64,000 bases of DNA, taken from the NCBI GenBank assembly GCA_035523875.1, contig DATKPY010000035.1:1-64000 (forward strand), read 5' to 3'. Shown piece by piece: positions 1-10,100 of this stretch (its first letter is position 1; each line of letters begins with the position of its first letter). The position numbers were made by a program, and so were the translations under genes. The stretch is from JASHUC01 sp035523875 (lineage in GTDB: Bacteria; Pseudomonadota; Gammaproteobacteria; Steroidobacterales; Steroidobacteraceae). The notes under the pieces are model-generated. The model was not told the DNA's origin. It did not search any database and was given only the letters and a program-made list of their open reading frames with translations.

Positions 1-973
1 GCAGCACCGAGACGCCCGTGAGCAGTGCCACTGGCGCGCGCTGCACGTGAGCGAGCGCCGCGAGGTCCCATCCCGACACGACGCGCCGCTCGAAGGCGCC
101 GACGACGACGAAGAGCCCCGCGAACATCACGAGCAGGCTCCAGTCGATCTGCGGATAGAGGCGCTCGGGGCGCACCCGCCCGAGCAGCAGCACGGCCGCT
201 GCCCCGAGTGCGACGATCGCGACCGGTGCGCCGGCGAAGAAGCCCACGACCAGCGCCGCGAGCACGACGGCACCCTTGCGCAGCAGCTGCCGGTCCGGTT
301 CCCCCGCCGGGTCGCCCGCAAGCTCGCTGCCATGCGAGGACTCGGGCGCCTCGTCCGTCTCGCGCGCAAGCGACGCGCGGAAGGCGATCGCGACGACGGC
401 AAAGTCGATGGCGAGCCCGACCGCCGCGATGGGTGCGAGCCGCGCGGCGAACGCCGCGTAGGGGATGTGCGACATGGCGCCGATGATCATGTTCTGCGGG
501 TTGCCCGTGATCGTCGCGACACTGCCCGCGTTCGAGGCCATCGCGACCGCAAGGAGGTACGGAACGGGGTCACGCCGCAGGCGCGCCGCGATTCCACAGA
601 CGAGCGGTGTCAGCACCAGACAGACCGCGTCGTTCACGAGGAACGCCGACAGCACTCCCGTGACGAGCACCACCACCGCGAGCAGCACCAGCGGGTGGTG
701 GGCGCGCGCGGCGAGCGCCGCGCCGGCTGCGGCGAGGAATCCCGACAGCCGCAGATTCGCGACGACGATCATCATTCCGAGAAGAAGCGTCAGCGTGCCG
801 AGATCGATCGCGCGATAGGCACGCCCGAGCGGCAGCACACCGGTCGCGACCATGGCCGCCGCGCCGGCGAGTGCGGCGCCGGTTCGGTCGAGCCGTAATC
901 CCGGGGTCCGCCCGAGCGCCATCGCGAGGTACGTGAGCGCGAAGATGATGATCGCGGCAGCGTCGGTCGGCAT
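1..973 (-). CDS. SLC13/ArsB-NhaD superfamily permease (partial, cut by window start)
   Basis: A multi-spanning inner-membrane permease that probably moves an anion or dicarboxylate, possibly with Na+ or H+; the substrate cannot be read from sequence. Translating the minus strand from the ATG at 973 gives a continuous hydrophobic protein opening MPTDAAAIIIFALTYLAM. It contains the family hallmark NAGSVATITGNPQNMIIG in the middle (about residues 145-165) and a second conserved membrane segment, DWSLLVMFAGLFVVVGA, near the window edge. The frame stays open to base 1, so the C-terminal part is missing. It resembles short single-unit members such as E. coli YbiR rather than full-length SLC13 proteins. 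It diverges from the HAD phosphatase gene. Family is confident from the GNPQN motif; transport specificity is unknown. Confidence 0.8.
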   Translation of the reverse strand, partial: MPTDAAAIIIFALTYLAMALGRTPGLRLDRTGAALAGAAAMVATGVLPLGRAYRAIDLGTLTLLLGMMIVVANLRLSGFLAAAGAALAARAHHPLVLLAVVVLVTGVLSAFLVNDAVCLVLTPLVCGIAARLRRDPVPYLLAVAMASNAGSVATITGNPQNMIIGAMSHIPYAAFAARLAPIAAVGLAIDFAVVAIAFRASLARETDEAPESSHGSELAGDPAGEPDRQLLRKGAVVLAALVVGFFAGAPVAIVALGAAAVLLLGRVRPERLYPQIDWSLLVMFAGLFVVVGAFERRVVSGWDLAALAHVQRAPVALLTGVSVL

Positions 974-1100
974 GCGGCGGCTCGGTACTCGTGCGTGGCC
1001 GGACGTAGGCGCCGGATGTTAGCGGAGAGCGCACGCCGCTGCCGAGACGGCGAGGCGGCTGCGTTGCCGGTAACATGGCGCCCGGGCAGGGGCCGAATCG

Positions 1101-1796
1101 ATGCTAGAGAATCTCCGTGCGATCGCCTTCGATCTCGATAACACGCTCTGGGACGTTGGGCCCGTCATCGCGCGCGCGGAGCAGCTGCTGCAGCAATGGC
1201 TGCGCGCCAACTGCCCGCTCATCGCCGAGCGCGTGTCGCTCGAGGACATGCGCGCCGCGCGCGAGCAGCTCGCCCGCGAGGAGCCCGCGAGGGCGCACGA
1301 TCTCACTTACCTGCGCACCGCGGCGCTCGCGCGCCACGCACGCGAGTGCGGCTACGCGCCGCACATCGCCGGGCGCGCCTTCGAGGTGTTCTTCTCCGCC
1401 CGCAACGACCTCGAGCCATACGACGATGTACGGCCTGCGCTCGAGCGGCTGCGAGCGCGCTATGCGATCGCCTCACTCACCAACGGGAACGCGGATCTCA
1501 CGCGCATCGGGGTCGCGGACCTGTTCGCGCTCTCGCTCGATGCGCGACAGATCGGCGTCGCGAAGCCGCATGCAGCCTGCTTCGAGCGGTTGGCACGGGA
1601 GCTGCACGCCGCACCGCGCGAGATCCTGTACGTGGGAGACGATCCGGTGCTCGACGTCGAAGCGGCGCGCGCCGTGGGCCTGCGGACCGCGTGGATGAAC
1701 CGGCGCCGCGCCCCGTGGCCGGCGGAGCTCGACGCGCCGGACCTCGTGATCGGTGATTGCCGCGAGCTCGCGAGTGCGCTCGAAGAGGGTACTTGA
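1101..1796 (+). CDS. HAD-superfamily phosphatase, YigB-like
   Basis: A 231-residue cytosolic haloacid-dehalogenase hydrolase. Motif I is FDLDNTLWD (residues about 10-18; both Asp present), motif II the Ser/Thr-Asn in SLTNGNAD (about 130), motif III the Lys in VAKPHAACF (about 154), and motif IV GDDPVLDVEAA (about 178-188), so all catalytic residues are intact. A helical cap lies between motifs I and II. The opening resembles E. coli YigB, an FMN and related phosphate-ester phosphatase, so a role in flavin or pyrimidine-intermediate dephosphorylation is plausible, but HAD substrate prediction is unreliable. It starts at the ATG after a purine-rich stretch (CAGGGG) and ends just before minE, which is transcribed toward it. 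Confidence 0.8.
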   Translation: MLENLRAIAFDLDNTLWDVGPVIARAEQLLQQWLRANCPLIAERVSLEDMRAAREQLAREEPARAHDLTYLRTAALARHARECGYAPHIAGRAFEVFFSARNDLEPYDDVRPALERLRARYAIASLTNGNADLTRIGVADLFALSLDARQIGVAKPHAACFERLARELHAAPREILYVGDDPVLDVEAARAVGLRTAWMNRRRAPWPAELDAPDLVIGDCRELASALEEGT

Positions 1797-1812
1797 GGCG
1801 CTTGCAGCGCGG

Positions 1813-2094
1813 TCAGCGCGCGCGCCGTGTGAGATCGGGTGCGGCGCCTGTCTCCGGTAGCGCCACGGAGAGCTCGAGCACGTCGTGGCCCTGGGCACGG
1901 TCGAGATTGACGTGGACCGCGTCCGCATCGATGTTGAAGTACCGGCGGATCACCTCGAGGAGCTCGCGACGCAGCAGCGGGAGATAATCGGGCCCGCCGC
2001 GCGCGGAGCGCTCCTGGGCGACGATGATGCGCAACCGCTCCTTGGCCACCTGAGCCGACGGCGGTTGACGGCGGAAGAGCTCGAGGAGCCGCAC
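1813..2094 (-). CDS. minE: Cell division topological specificity factor MinE
   Basis: MinE activates the MinD ATPase and drives pole-to-pole oscillation of MinCD, so that the Z-ring forms at mid-cell. The protein of 93 residues begins VRLLELFRRQ (the amphipathic membrane-binding start), followed by the anti-MinCD helix AKERLRIIVAQER and the dimerisation part VIRRYFNIDADAVHVNLD. The GTG start at 2094 is chosen because it lies one base after the minD stop and gives the canonical N-terminus; the longer reading frame to 2181 would run inside minD. Last gene of minC-minD-minE, likely translationally coupled to minD. The C-terminal tail beyond the beta strand is slightly longer than in E. coli. Confidence 0.95.
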   Translation of the reverse strand: MRLLELFRRQPPSAQVAKERLRIIVAQERSARGGPDYLPLLRRELLEVIRRYFNIDADAVHVNLDRAQGHDVLELSVALPETGAAPDLTRRAR

Positions 2095-2095
2095 G

Positions 2096-2908
2096 TCAGG
2101 TCCCGAAGAGCCGCGCGAAGAAGCCCCTCCTGGGCTCCTCGACGTAGCGCAGCGGCACGCTTTCCCCGAGCAGCCGCGCAACCGCGTCCTCGTAGGCGTG
2201 CGAGACGATGCTGTCCTCCCTGAGAATGATGGGTGTGCCGGCGTTCGAGGCCGTGAGCACGTCGTTCGATTCGGGGATCACACCCACCACGTCGAGACCG
2301 AGAATCTCCTTCACGTCGCCCACGCTCATCATCTCGCCTGTGGCGACGCGCCGCGGGCTGTAGCGCGTGAGCAGCAGGTGCTCGTGCACGCCGCCGTTGC
2401 CCTTCTCGGCCCGCATGGTCTTGCTCGCGAGGAGCCCGAGAATGCGGTCGGAGTCGCGCACCGAGGAGACCTCGGGGTTGACGACCACGATGGCGCGGTC
2501 GGCGAAGTACATCGCGAGGTGCGCGCCCTTCTCGATTCCGGCAGGCGAGTCGCAGATGACGTAGTCGAAGCCGTCCGCGGCGAGCTCATCGAGCACGCGC
2601 TGCACGCCCTCGGCGGTGAGCGCGTCCTTGTCGCGGGTCTGCGAGGCCGCGAGCACGTACAGGTTCTCGAGCCGTTTGTCGCGGATGAGCGCCTGCCTGA
2701 GCGTGCACTCACCGTGGATGACGTTCACGAAGTCGTACACCACGCGCCGCTCGCACCCCATGATGAGATCGAGATTGCGCAGCCCGATGTCGAAATCGAT
2801 GACCGCGACGCGCTTGCCGCGGCGTGCGAGTCCGCATGCGATGCTCGCCGAGGTCGTCGTCTTGCCGACGCCTCCCTTACCCGACGTGACCACCATGATC
2901 TCGGTCAA
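2096..2908 (-). CDS. minD: Septum site-determining ATPase MinD
   Basis: Membrane-associated P-loop ATPase that recruits MinC and is cycled by MinE. The 270-residue protein shows the deviant Walker A KGGVGKTT at residues 10-17, switch I/II regions (DFDIGLRNLDL; DSPAGIEKGA) and a C-terminal amphipathic membrane-targeting helix (RRGFFARLFGT). Length matches the family. It is the middle gene of the min operon: 77 bases follow minC and one base separates its stop from the minE GTG. Confidence 0.97.
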   Translation of the reverse strand: MTEIMVVTSGKGGVGKTTTSASIACGLARRGKRVAVIDFDIGLRNLDLIMGCERRVVYDFVNVIHGECTLRQALIRDKRLENLYVLAASQTRDKDALTAEGVQRVLDELAADGFDYVICDSPAGIEKGAHLAMYFADRAIVVVNPEVSSVRDSDRILGLLASKTMRAEKGNGGVHEHLLLTRYSPRRVATGEMMSVGDVKEILGLDVVGVIPESNDVLTASNAGTPIILREDSIVSHAYEDAVARLLGESVPLRYVEEPRRGFFARLFGT

Positions 2909-2985
2909 TTCTGGTTCTCCTCATGCGGACAGCCGCGCGACGCGTCGGCTGCAACAAGTGGGTGCGAGCGCATCGTGTCGGTGTG

Positions 2986-3708
2986 TTAGCCGCCGATCCG
3001 AGTGACGCGCAGATCGCTTCCCTCGAGCCACGCCTGCACGGGACGGCCGGCGAGCTCCGTGGGGATCGTTTCGAAGACGCGGAAGACGCCAGCGACCGAG
3101 ACGAGCTCGGCATAGAACTCCTGGCAGAAGATGCGTGCGCTCGCTGCGCCATGCGCGCCGGCCATGGCACGGCCGCGAAGTGCACCGTAAACGTGCACGC
3201 AGCCGTCGGCCATCAACTCCGCACCGGCGCCGACCGGTGCGACCACGATGAGGTCGCGCTGGCGCGCGTACACGCGCTGCCCCGAGCGCACCGGGTGCTC
3301 GTGCAGCAGCGCCGGCCCCTCGCGCTCCGCGGGCTCCGGCACCGCTTGCAGTACGGGCGGTGGCTTGACCGGATTGCGAAACGCCGCGAGCACGGGCAGA
3401 TCGAGCGCACGCGCCACGCTTTCGATGAAGGGCGGACCGGATACCAGTCCGACCGGCAGCATGCCGGCCCGGCGCACCGCATCGATGAGCGCGCGCACCT
3501 GGGAGGGCTCTGGATCCCGCTCGAGGAGCCCCAGATCGAGGCCCACGGCCGCACGGTCGAAGAAGCGCGGCGCGGTGGCCACCCGTCCCGTCAGCTCATC
3601 GAGGATCACTCCCGGATCGATCGAGCGGATCCGCACCTGTGCAAGATCGAGTGGACCGAATCGAATCTCGAGCGCGGCTTGCGCTGTCGCTTCGGCTGCT
3701 GTGCTCAT
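2986..3708 (-). CDS. minC: Septum formation inhibitor MinC
   Basis: MinC inhibits FtsZ polymerisation away from mid-cell. The C-terminal beta-helix domain is clear: RSGQRVYARQRDLIVVAPVGAG, then DGCVHVYGALRGRAMAGAHG, the MinD-binding glycine-rich turn. The N-terminal FtsZ-binding domain covers roughly residues 10-110, and a proline-rich linker lies between. The start chosen is the ATG at 3708 (MSTAAEATAQ), giving 240 residues, close to the usual 230; an in-frame ATG at 3762 would add 18 residues without family-like character. First gene of minCDE, behind the promoter at 3782-3809. Confidence 0.93.
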   Translation of the reverse strand: MSTAAEATAQAALEIRFGPLDLAQVRIRSIDPGVILDELTGRVATAPRFFDRAAVGLDLGLLERDPEPSQVRALIDAVRRAGMLPVGLVSGPPFIESVARALDLPVLAAFRNPVKPPPVLQAVPEPAEREGPALLHEHPVRSGQRVYARQRDLIVVAPVGAGAELMADGCVHVYGALRGRAMAGAHGAASARIFCQEFYAELVSVAGVFRVFETIPTELAGRPVQAWLEGSDLRVTRIGG

Positions 3709-3781
3709 TAATTGGATTTCCGCATGCCCCCGGGGAGAAGCCGGGCACGCGTCCTGCGACATCGACCCGGAAAAATGCCGC

Positions 3782-3809
3782 AGTGTACTCGCACCGCACC
3801 GGCGCGCAA
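3782..3809 (-). promoter_or_regulatory. Putative sigma-70 promoter of minCDE
   Basis: On the minus strand TTGCGC (-35) is followed by a 16-base spacer and TACACT (-10). It would start transcription near 3775, giving a leader of about 65 bases to the minC ATG. Sequence match only. Confidence 0.5.
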
Positions 3810-3819
3810 ACGGGCGCGC

Positions 3820-4473
3820 TCACTCGAGGTTGTAGACCGATGCGATGCGCTTGAAGATCGCACGTATTTTCTCTGTCGCACCTAAGATGTCCTGAGCTCG
3901 CAGGCGTGCCCAGAGCGACTTGTGCAGCTCGACAAGGGGCTTCAAGCCCCCGCCCTGCTGAGCGATGCGGCGCAGCGTCACTCGCCCGCGCACGTCCCAG
4001 TGGAGCGAGTCCCATACGGTGAGGAAGGTGCGATTGCCGCTCGCCTCGATGAGCCGACGGTGGAAGCTCAGCGCCTCCTCGATGTAGCGCTCCGGCTCCT
4101 CGTGCGCAACGGCAGCGGCCATGCCGCGCACGGTACGCTCGAGCTCCTTGAGCACCTCGGTCCGAAACGGTGCGGCGAGCTCCACGGCACGCACCTCCAT
4201 CATGCACCGTAGCTCGTACGATTCGCGCATCTCATCGAGATCGGCGCCGCGCACCCGCGTGCCGCGGAAGCGCTCGCTCGTGACGAGCCCCGATCCCTCG
4301 AGCTCGCGCAGCGCCTCGCGGATCGGCGCCTGGCTCACGTTGAACTCGCGCGCGAGGGAAAGCTCCTTGAGCTGCATCCCGGCCGGATACGTGCCGTCGA
4401 GGATGCGGGCGACGAGCACGTCGCGGATGTGGTCGCGCATGCACGTTCGCTTGAGCACGGGCGTCTCGATCAT
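3820..4473 (-). CDS. GntR-family (FCD-type) transcriptional regulator
   Basis: A 217-residue repressor-like protein. The N-terminal winged helix (about residues 10-75) includes the typical GntR stretches GTYPAGMQLKE, LAREFNVSQAPIREALREL and SGLVTSERFRGTRV. The C-terminal part (about 85-205) is an all-helical FCD ligand-binding domain with family-like metal-site residues (ExxLSFHRRLIEASGN). Its ATG overlaps the stop of the NodT-family gene by four bases, so it is the last gene of the efflux operon and is translated with it; autoregulation of the operon is inferred. The likely operator is the palindrome at 10443-10454. Ligand unknown; FCD regulators usually sense carboxylates, lactone or aromatic acids. 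Confidence 0.9.
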   Translation of the reverse strand: MIETPVLKRTCMRDHIRDVLVARILDGTYPAGMQLKELSLAREFNVSQAPIREALRELEGSGLVTSERFRGTRVRGADLDEMRESYELRCMMEVRAVELAAPFRTEVLKELERTVRGMAAAVAHEEPERYIEEALSFHRRLIEASGNRTFLTVWDSLHWDVRGRVTLRRIAQQGGGLKPLVELHKSLWARLRAQDILGATEKIRAIFKRIASVYNLE

Positions 4474-5939
4474 GGCTCGCTCCGCGCGGCGGCCGCCACG
4501 GCGGCGGCCGGTGGGTCGAGCTGCTCCCGGCTCCAGCCCCCGCCGGTCGCGCGAACCAGCGCAACGGCCGCGTTGAGCTCGAGCACCCGCACGCCGAGGG
4601 CGTCGCGCTGCGCCTGGAGCGCCGCGGTGTGCGTGGTCGTCACCTCGACGTAGTCTGCGACGCCCGCGACATAGCGCTCGTCCGCGTGATGCGCCGAGCT
4701 CAGGGCCGAGCGGGCGGCCGCCTGATCCGCGGCGAGCTCATCGGCGAGGTGGTGGAGGGCCGCGAGGTTGTCCTCCACCTCCTGGTAGGCGGTGAGCGTG
4801 ATGCCGCGGTAGCTCGCCACGGCCTGGCGGTACTCGGCCCAAGCCGCGCGGTTCTGAGCGAGCCGCGCGCCGGCGTCGAGCAGCGGCAGCTCGACGCCCG
4901 GGCCCACCGACCACAGCTCGCTCGGTGCCTTGAACCAGCTCGAGGCGACCGTGCTCTCGAATCCCGCAGCGCTGCTCAAGGAGAAGACCGGAAACCACGC
5001 GGCACGCGCGACGCCGATCTCGGCGTTGGCCGCGGCCACGGCCCGCTCGGCGCTCGCCACGTCCGGGCGCCGCTCGAGGAGCGTCGAAGGCAGTCCCGGA
5101 TCGATGCGCGGCGGGGCCGCCGCGAGCGGCCCCGCCGCAAGGGAGAAGTCCGACGGCGCCTCGCCCACGAGCACGGCGATCGCGTGCTCGAGCTCTGCGC
5201 GTTGCAGGCGCACCGCGGCAAGCTGCGCGCGGGCGCTCTGCCTGAGGGTATCGGCCTGATCCACGTCGGTCGCTGCTGCGATGCCTTCGTCGTAGCGGTT
5301 GTGAGTGAGCTCGTAGGCCCGGTCGTAATCGCGCACCGTGTCCTCGAGCAACGTCATATCGGCGTCGTCCCCGCGCAGCGAGAAGTAATCGGTGGCGAGC
5401 TGCGCCTGCAGAGTGAGCGTCACCGCGGCGAGGTCGCCCGCGCTCGCCTGCGCCTCGGCGCGCGCGGCGGCGAGGGCGCTGCGCAGGCGGCCGAACACGT
5501 CGATCTCCCAGGAGAATTGCAGCTCGCCCATGAAATCGTTGTATGTGACCGATTTGTTGCCGAAGACGCCGGCGAGCGGCGCGTTCGCAGAGACCCGCTC
5601 GCGCGTGGCGCTCGCGTCCGCGCCCACCGTGGGCAGAGTGCTCGAGCGCGCCTGCAGCGCGATCGCGAGCGCCTGGTCGAGGCGGCCAACGGCCGCGCGC
5701 ACGCTCGGATTCTCCTGCGTGAGCCGGCCCTCGAGCTCATCGAGCGTCGCATCGTGAAACACGCCCCACCACGTGCCGCGCGGTACGGTGTCGGCCGGCC
5801 GCGCGGGAAGCCAGTCGCCCGCTTCCTTGAAGCGCGCGACCGCGAGCGTCGGCGGCGGTTGGTAGCGCGGCGCAAGCGTGCAGGCCGCGAGCACCGCGCC
5901 GAGCGCGGCAGGCAGCATGAGAGCGAGCGCCGCTCTCAT
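4470..5939 (-). CDS. NodT/OprM-family outer-membrane efflux factor
   Basis: Outer-membrane channel of a tripartite efflux pump. It has 489 residues, with an N-terminal signal ending in a lipobox (LGAVLAAC, about residues 13-20), indicating a lipid-anchored protein. Two OEP repeats follow, with long heptad-like helices (for example residues 60-200 and 270-450) and typical stretches such as FSWEIDVFGRLRSALAAARAEAQAS and TLLERRPDVASAERAVAAANAEIGVARA. Its start overlaps the stop of the HlyD gene by four bases and its stop overlaps the GntR start by four bases. The context makes it the dedicated exit duct of the neighbouring RND pump. Confidence 0.93.
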   Translation of the reverse strand: MRAALALMLPAALGAVLAACTLAPRYQPPPTLAVARFKEAGDWLPARPADTVPRGTWWGVFHDATLDELEGRLTQENPSVRAAVGRLDQALAIALQARSSTLPTVGADASATRERVSANAPLAGVFGNKSVTYNDFMGELQFSWEIDVFGRLRSALAAARAEAQASAGDLAAVTLTLQAQLATDYFSLRGDDADMTLLEDTVRDYDRAYELTHNRYDEGIAAATDVDQADTLRQSARAQLAAVRLQRAELEHAIAVLVGEAPSDFSLAAGPLAAAPPRIDPGLPSTLLERRPDVASAERAVAAANAEIGVARAAWFPVFSLSSAAGFESTVASSWFKAPSELWSVGPGVELPLLDAGARLAQNRAAWAEYRQAVASYRGITLTAYQEVEDNLAALHHLADELAADQAAARSALSSAHHADERYVAGVADYVEVTTTHTAALQAQRDALGVRVLELNAAVALVRATGGGWSREQLDPPAAAVAAAARSEP

Positions 5940-7156
5940 GATCTCGCTCCTCGCAGGGCGCCCGAGGACTTCACGACGCGCACGATCGCTCCGGCTGCGA
6001 GCGAGTCGGGCGGACTCAGGATCACATGGTCATCGCGGTTGAGGCCGGCGACGATCTCGATCGTCGCGCCGTAGTCGCGGCCGATGGTCACGGGCTTGAG
6101 CACCACGCGATCCTCGGGTCCGACGGTCGCCACGTGCAGTCCGTCGCCACGAAAGAGGAGCACGTTCGCCGGCAGCACGAACGCCTCGGTTCCCGGCGCC
6201 GGGGGCACGCGGAAGTGGACCTCGGTATAAGCACCGGGCAGCAGCTCGCGCCGCGAGTTGTCGACGATGAGCTCCACCATGAGCGTGCGGGAAGCCTGAT
6301 CGATCGCATCCGAGGTGGTATCGAGCCGCGCGACGAACGTCCTCGCCGGGCGGTCGGGGAAGCGCAGCTCGGCCGTCAGGCCGGGCCGCATCAGCGCCGC
6401 GTAGTTCTGCGGCACGCGCACGTAGAGGCGCAACCGGCTCACGTCCGCGATGCGGAACAGCTCAGGTCCGGTGCCGCTGCCGGCGTTGATGAGCTGGCCC
6501 ACGTCCGTGTCGCGCGCCGTGATGACGCCGTCGAACGGCGCAATGATGCGCTCGAAGCCGGCGAGATCACGCAGGCGGCTCACGTTGGCACGCGCCGCCT
6601 GCACCTCGGCATCGGCCGCGGCCGCCGCGCTCAGCTTCTCGTCCGCCTCCTGCTTGGAGACCGAATCGCTCGCGAGCAGATGCTTCCAGCGCGCGGCGGT
6701 CACATCGGCGATCGCCTGATTCGCCCGGGCGGTCGCAAGGTCGGCGAGCGCCTGGCGCAGCTGCTGATCGACCTCGGGCGACTCGATCTCGGCGAGCAGC
6801 TGCCCGCTCTTCACGCGGGCGCCGATGTCTACGAGCCAGCGCTTGAGATAGCCGCTCGTGCGTGCGTAGATCGGCGCCTTGTAGTTGGCCTGTAGGTTGC
6901 CGGGGAGCTCGAGATCCGTGTCGCCCGCGAGCGGCTGCGGCTCGGTCGTGGCGACCGTCACGAGCGCCTGCGCCTCGGTGGCAGCGCGCAGCCGCGCGGC
7001 GGCGCGATGGCCGGAGTAGATGATGCCGCCGGCGACGATGAGCGCCACGACCGCGAGCCCCGCGCCGATGCGCACGAAGCGCCCCGCATCACCGGCGGCA
7101 CCGGCGCGCACGGCGTCCCCGCTCGCGACCTCGTCCGAGCTCACTCGTTGATCCAT
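5936..7156 (-). CDS. RND efflux periplasmic adaptor (HlyD/MFP family)
   Basis: Membrane-fusion protein linking the RND pump to the NodT channel. The 406-residue protein has one N-terminal membrane segment (about residues 28-48), then the lipoyl half-motif (IYARTSGYLKRWLVDIGARVKSGQLLAEIESPEVD), a helical hairpin rich in Ala/Gln (about 118-180) and the second half (IIAPFDGVITARDTDVGQLI). A beta-barrel and membrane-proximal domain complete the C-terminus. Its start lies 16 bases inside the end of the RND gene and its stop overlaps the NodT start, so the three are strongly coupled. Confidence 0.93.
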   Translation of the reverse strand: MDQRVSSDEVASGDAVRAGAAGDAGRFVRIGAGLAVVALIVAGGIIYSGHRAAARLRAATEAQALVTVATTEPQPLAGDTDLELPGNLQANYKAPIYARTSGYLKRWLVDIGARVKSGQLLAEIESPEVDQQLRQALADLATARANQAIADVTAARWKHLLASDSVSKQEADEKLSAAAAADAEVQAARANVSRLRDLAGFERIIAPFDGVITARDTDVGQLINAGSGTGPELFRIADVSRLRLYVRVPQNYAALMRPGLTAELRFPDRPARTFVARLDTTSDAIDQASRTLMVELIVDNSRRELLPGAYTEVHFRVPPAPGTEAFVLPANVLLFRGDGLHVATVGPEDRVVLKPVTIGRDYGATIEIVAGLNRDDHVILSPPDSLAAGAIVRVVKSSGALRGARS

Positions 7157-10100
7157 GATGAAACCTCGCGTTCCTTATCGCGCCCGTGGATGGCAGCGAA
7201 CACCGCCGGCACGAATACCAAAGTGGCGAGCGTGGCGAACAGCAGACCGCCGATGACGGCGCGCCCGAGCGGAGCGTTCTGCTCCCCGCCCTCGCCCATG
7301 CCGAATGCCATCGGGAGCATGCCGATGACCATCGCGAGCGCCGTCATCAGCACCGGGCGAAAGCGCGTGAAGCCGGCATCGAGCGCGGCCTCGACCGCGG
7401 TAGCGCCCGCGTGCATGCGCTCGCGCGCAAAGCTCACCACGAGGATGCTGTTCGCCGTGGCGACTCCGACCGACATGATCGCTCCGGTGAGCGCCGGCAC
7501 GCTCAACGTCGTGGCGGTCGCGAGCAGCACCCAGGCGATGCCCGCGATGGCGGCCGGCAGCGCCGTGATGATGATGAAGGGGTCGGTCCAGGACTGGAAA
7601 TTCACCACGATGAGCAGATACACGAGCACGATCGCCCCCGCGATGCCGACCGCGAGTCCCGTATACGAGGCAATCATCGTCTCGACCTGGCCGCGCAGCA
7701 GAATTCGCGTGCCGCGCGGAAGCCGTCCCTGCCAGGCGGCAATCTGCGCGCGGATGTCAGAGGCGATGGAGCCCAGGTCGCGTCCCTGCGCCGCGCCGTA
7801 GATGTCGATGATCGGCTGCGCGTCGTAATGCGAGACGATGGCCGGGCCGAAGCCGCGCGTGATCCGCGCGAGCCCGCCCAGGACCTGCGTCTGGCTCGCG
7901 GCATCGATCGGCGCGGCATCGATCGGCACGTTCTCGAGGTCCGCGAGCGAGGTCATCCGGTACTGCGGCGCCTGCGCGACGAGCGGATAGGAGATGCCGC
8001 TCTGCGGATTGAGCCAGAAGGAGGGGTTGATCTGACTGCTGCCGGAGAGCGTGAGCAGCAGGTCGTTCGCGATGTCCGCCTGGCTGATGCCGAGCTCCTC
8101 GGCACGCGTGCGGTCGGTCGTTACGCGCAGCTCCGGGAGGTTGAACAGCTGCTCAATGCGCAGGTCGACGAGCCCCGGTACGTGGCGCAGCGTGTCGAGC
8201 AGCCGATCGGCGATCTCGCGGTTCTGCGCGCTCGGACCGACCACCTGCACGTCGATCGGCGCGGGCACCCCGAAATTCAAGATCTGGCTCACGATGTCGG
8301 CCGGCAGGAACGCGAACGTCGTCGACGGAAACTCCCGCGGCAGCCGGTCGCGCAGCGCCGCGACATAGCGGGCCGTCGGCGCGTGGTGCGGGGTGAGTCC
8401 GATCATGATGTCCGCGTCGCTCGAGCCGACGGTCCCGGAGTTGCTGTAGGTGAGGTTGATGCTCGAGACCGGCAGGCCTACGTTGTCGACGACGCTTGCG
8501 ATCTCGCGCGGCGGGATCACCTCGCGCACCGCGGCCTCGACGTGATCGACGAGCGCGGCGGTGTCCTCGACGCGCATCCCGGTCGGCCCGCGCACGTGCA
8601 GCTGCAGGCGCCCGGAGTCCACCTCGGGAAAGAAATTCCGGCCGAGAAGCGGATAGATCAGCATCGAGGCGCCAATCCCGCACAGAAACACCGCGATGAA
8701 CACCCGCCGGTGCAGCAGCACCGACCCGAGCAGCTCGCGGTAGCGGTGCCGCAGCGCCTCGAAGCGCGCCTCGAAGCCGAGCTGGAAGCGCCGCAAAGGC
8801 CCCGCGGCCGCGCGCCCGGCGCGCTCCTCGGCCGCCGTGCGCAGCCAGTACTTGGCGAGCGTGAGCACCAGAGTGCGCGAGAGCACGTAGGAGGTGAGCA
8901 TCGCGAAGACGACCGCCTCCGCCATCGGGACGAAGAGATAGCGCGCGACGCCCGAGAGCAGGAACATCGGCACGAACACGATGCAGATGGAGAGCGTCGA
9001 GACGAGCGCCGGCACCACGATCTGGCGTGCGCCCTCGATGATGGCCGGCTCCACGTCCTTCCCCTGCTCGAGGAAGCGGTTGATGTTCTCGATCGTGACC
9101 GTCGCATCGTCGACCAGGATGCCCACGGCGAGCGCAAGGCCGCCCAAGGTCATGAGATTGAGCGTCTCCCCGAGCGCATCGAGCATGATGATCGAGGCCA
9201 GGATCGAGAGCGGGATCGAGATCGCGACGATCAGCGTGCTGCGCCAGGTCCCGAGGAAGAGGAGGATCATGAGCGCCGTGAGCGCGGCCGCGATCGCCGC
9301 CTCGGTCGCGACGCCGCGAATCGCGGCGCGGACGAACACCGACTGATCGCCGGCGGGCGTGATGGAGGCGCCCTCGGGGAGCAGCTCGCGCACCCGCGGG
9401 AGCCGTGCCCGGATCGAGTCGACGATGCTGAGGGTCGATGCCGTGCCGGTTTTCTGGATCGTCATGAGCACGGCGCGCCGGCCGTTCACGCGCACGATGT
9501 TGGTCTGCGGCGGATGGCCGTCGTGCACGAACGCCACGTCGCGGATGTAGGTGACGGTGCCGTTCTTGGCCCGGATCGGCAGATCGTTGAGCCGCTCGAC
9601 CGTGAGAGGGCTGCCGTTGAGCCGCACCACGTACTCGGTGTCACCGATCTTCTCGGTACCGGCCGGCACGATGAGGTTCTGATCGTTGATCGCATTCTCG
9701 ACGTCGATCGGCGAGAGGCCCTGGGCGCGCAGCGCCGCCGGATCCAAGTCGATCTGGATCTGGCGCACGGCTCCACCGTACGGATAGGGCACCGAGGCGC
9801 CGGCCACGGTCGCGATCTGGGCGCGGATGATCTGATTGCCGAAGTCAAAGAGCTGCGCCTCGGTCAACCGGTCGCTCGACATGGCGAGCTGCAGGATGGG
9901 CACGCTCGAGGCGTTGTACTTGAGGATCAGCGCCGGCTGAATGCCGGGCGGCATCTGCTTGAGCGACAACTCCGCGAACGCAGAGATCTGCGACATCGCA
10001 AGATCGATGTTCACCCCGGGCTGAAAGAACACCTTGATCACCGTCATGCCGGGGTAGCTCTGCGATTCCACGTGCTCGACGTCGTTCACCAGCGTCGTCA

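Noticed and set aside
4629..6074. Long plus-strand frame opposite the NodT-family gene
   Set aside because: Shadow frame with Arg/Ala/Gly-rich composition; the minus strand encodes an obvious outer-membrane factor.
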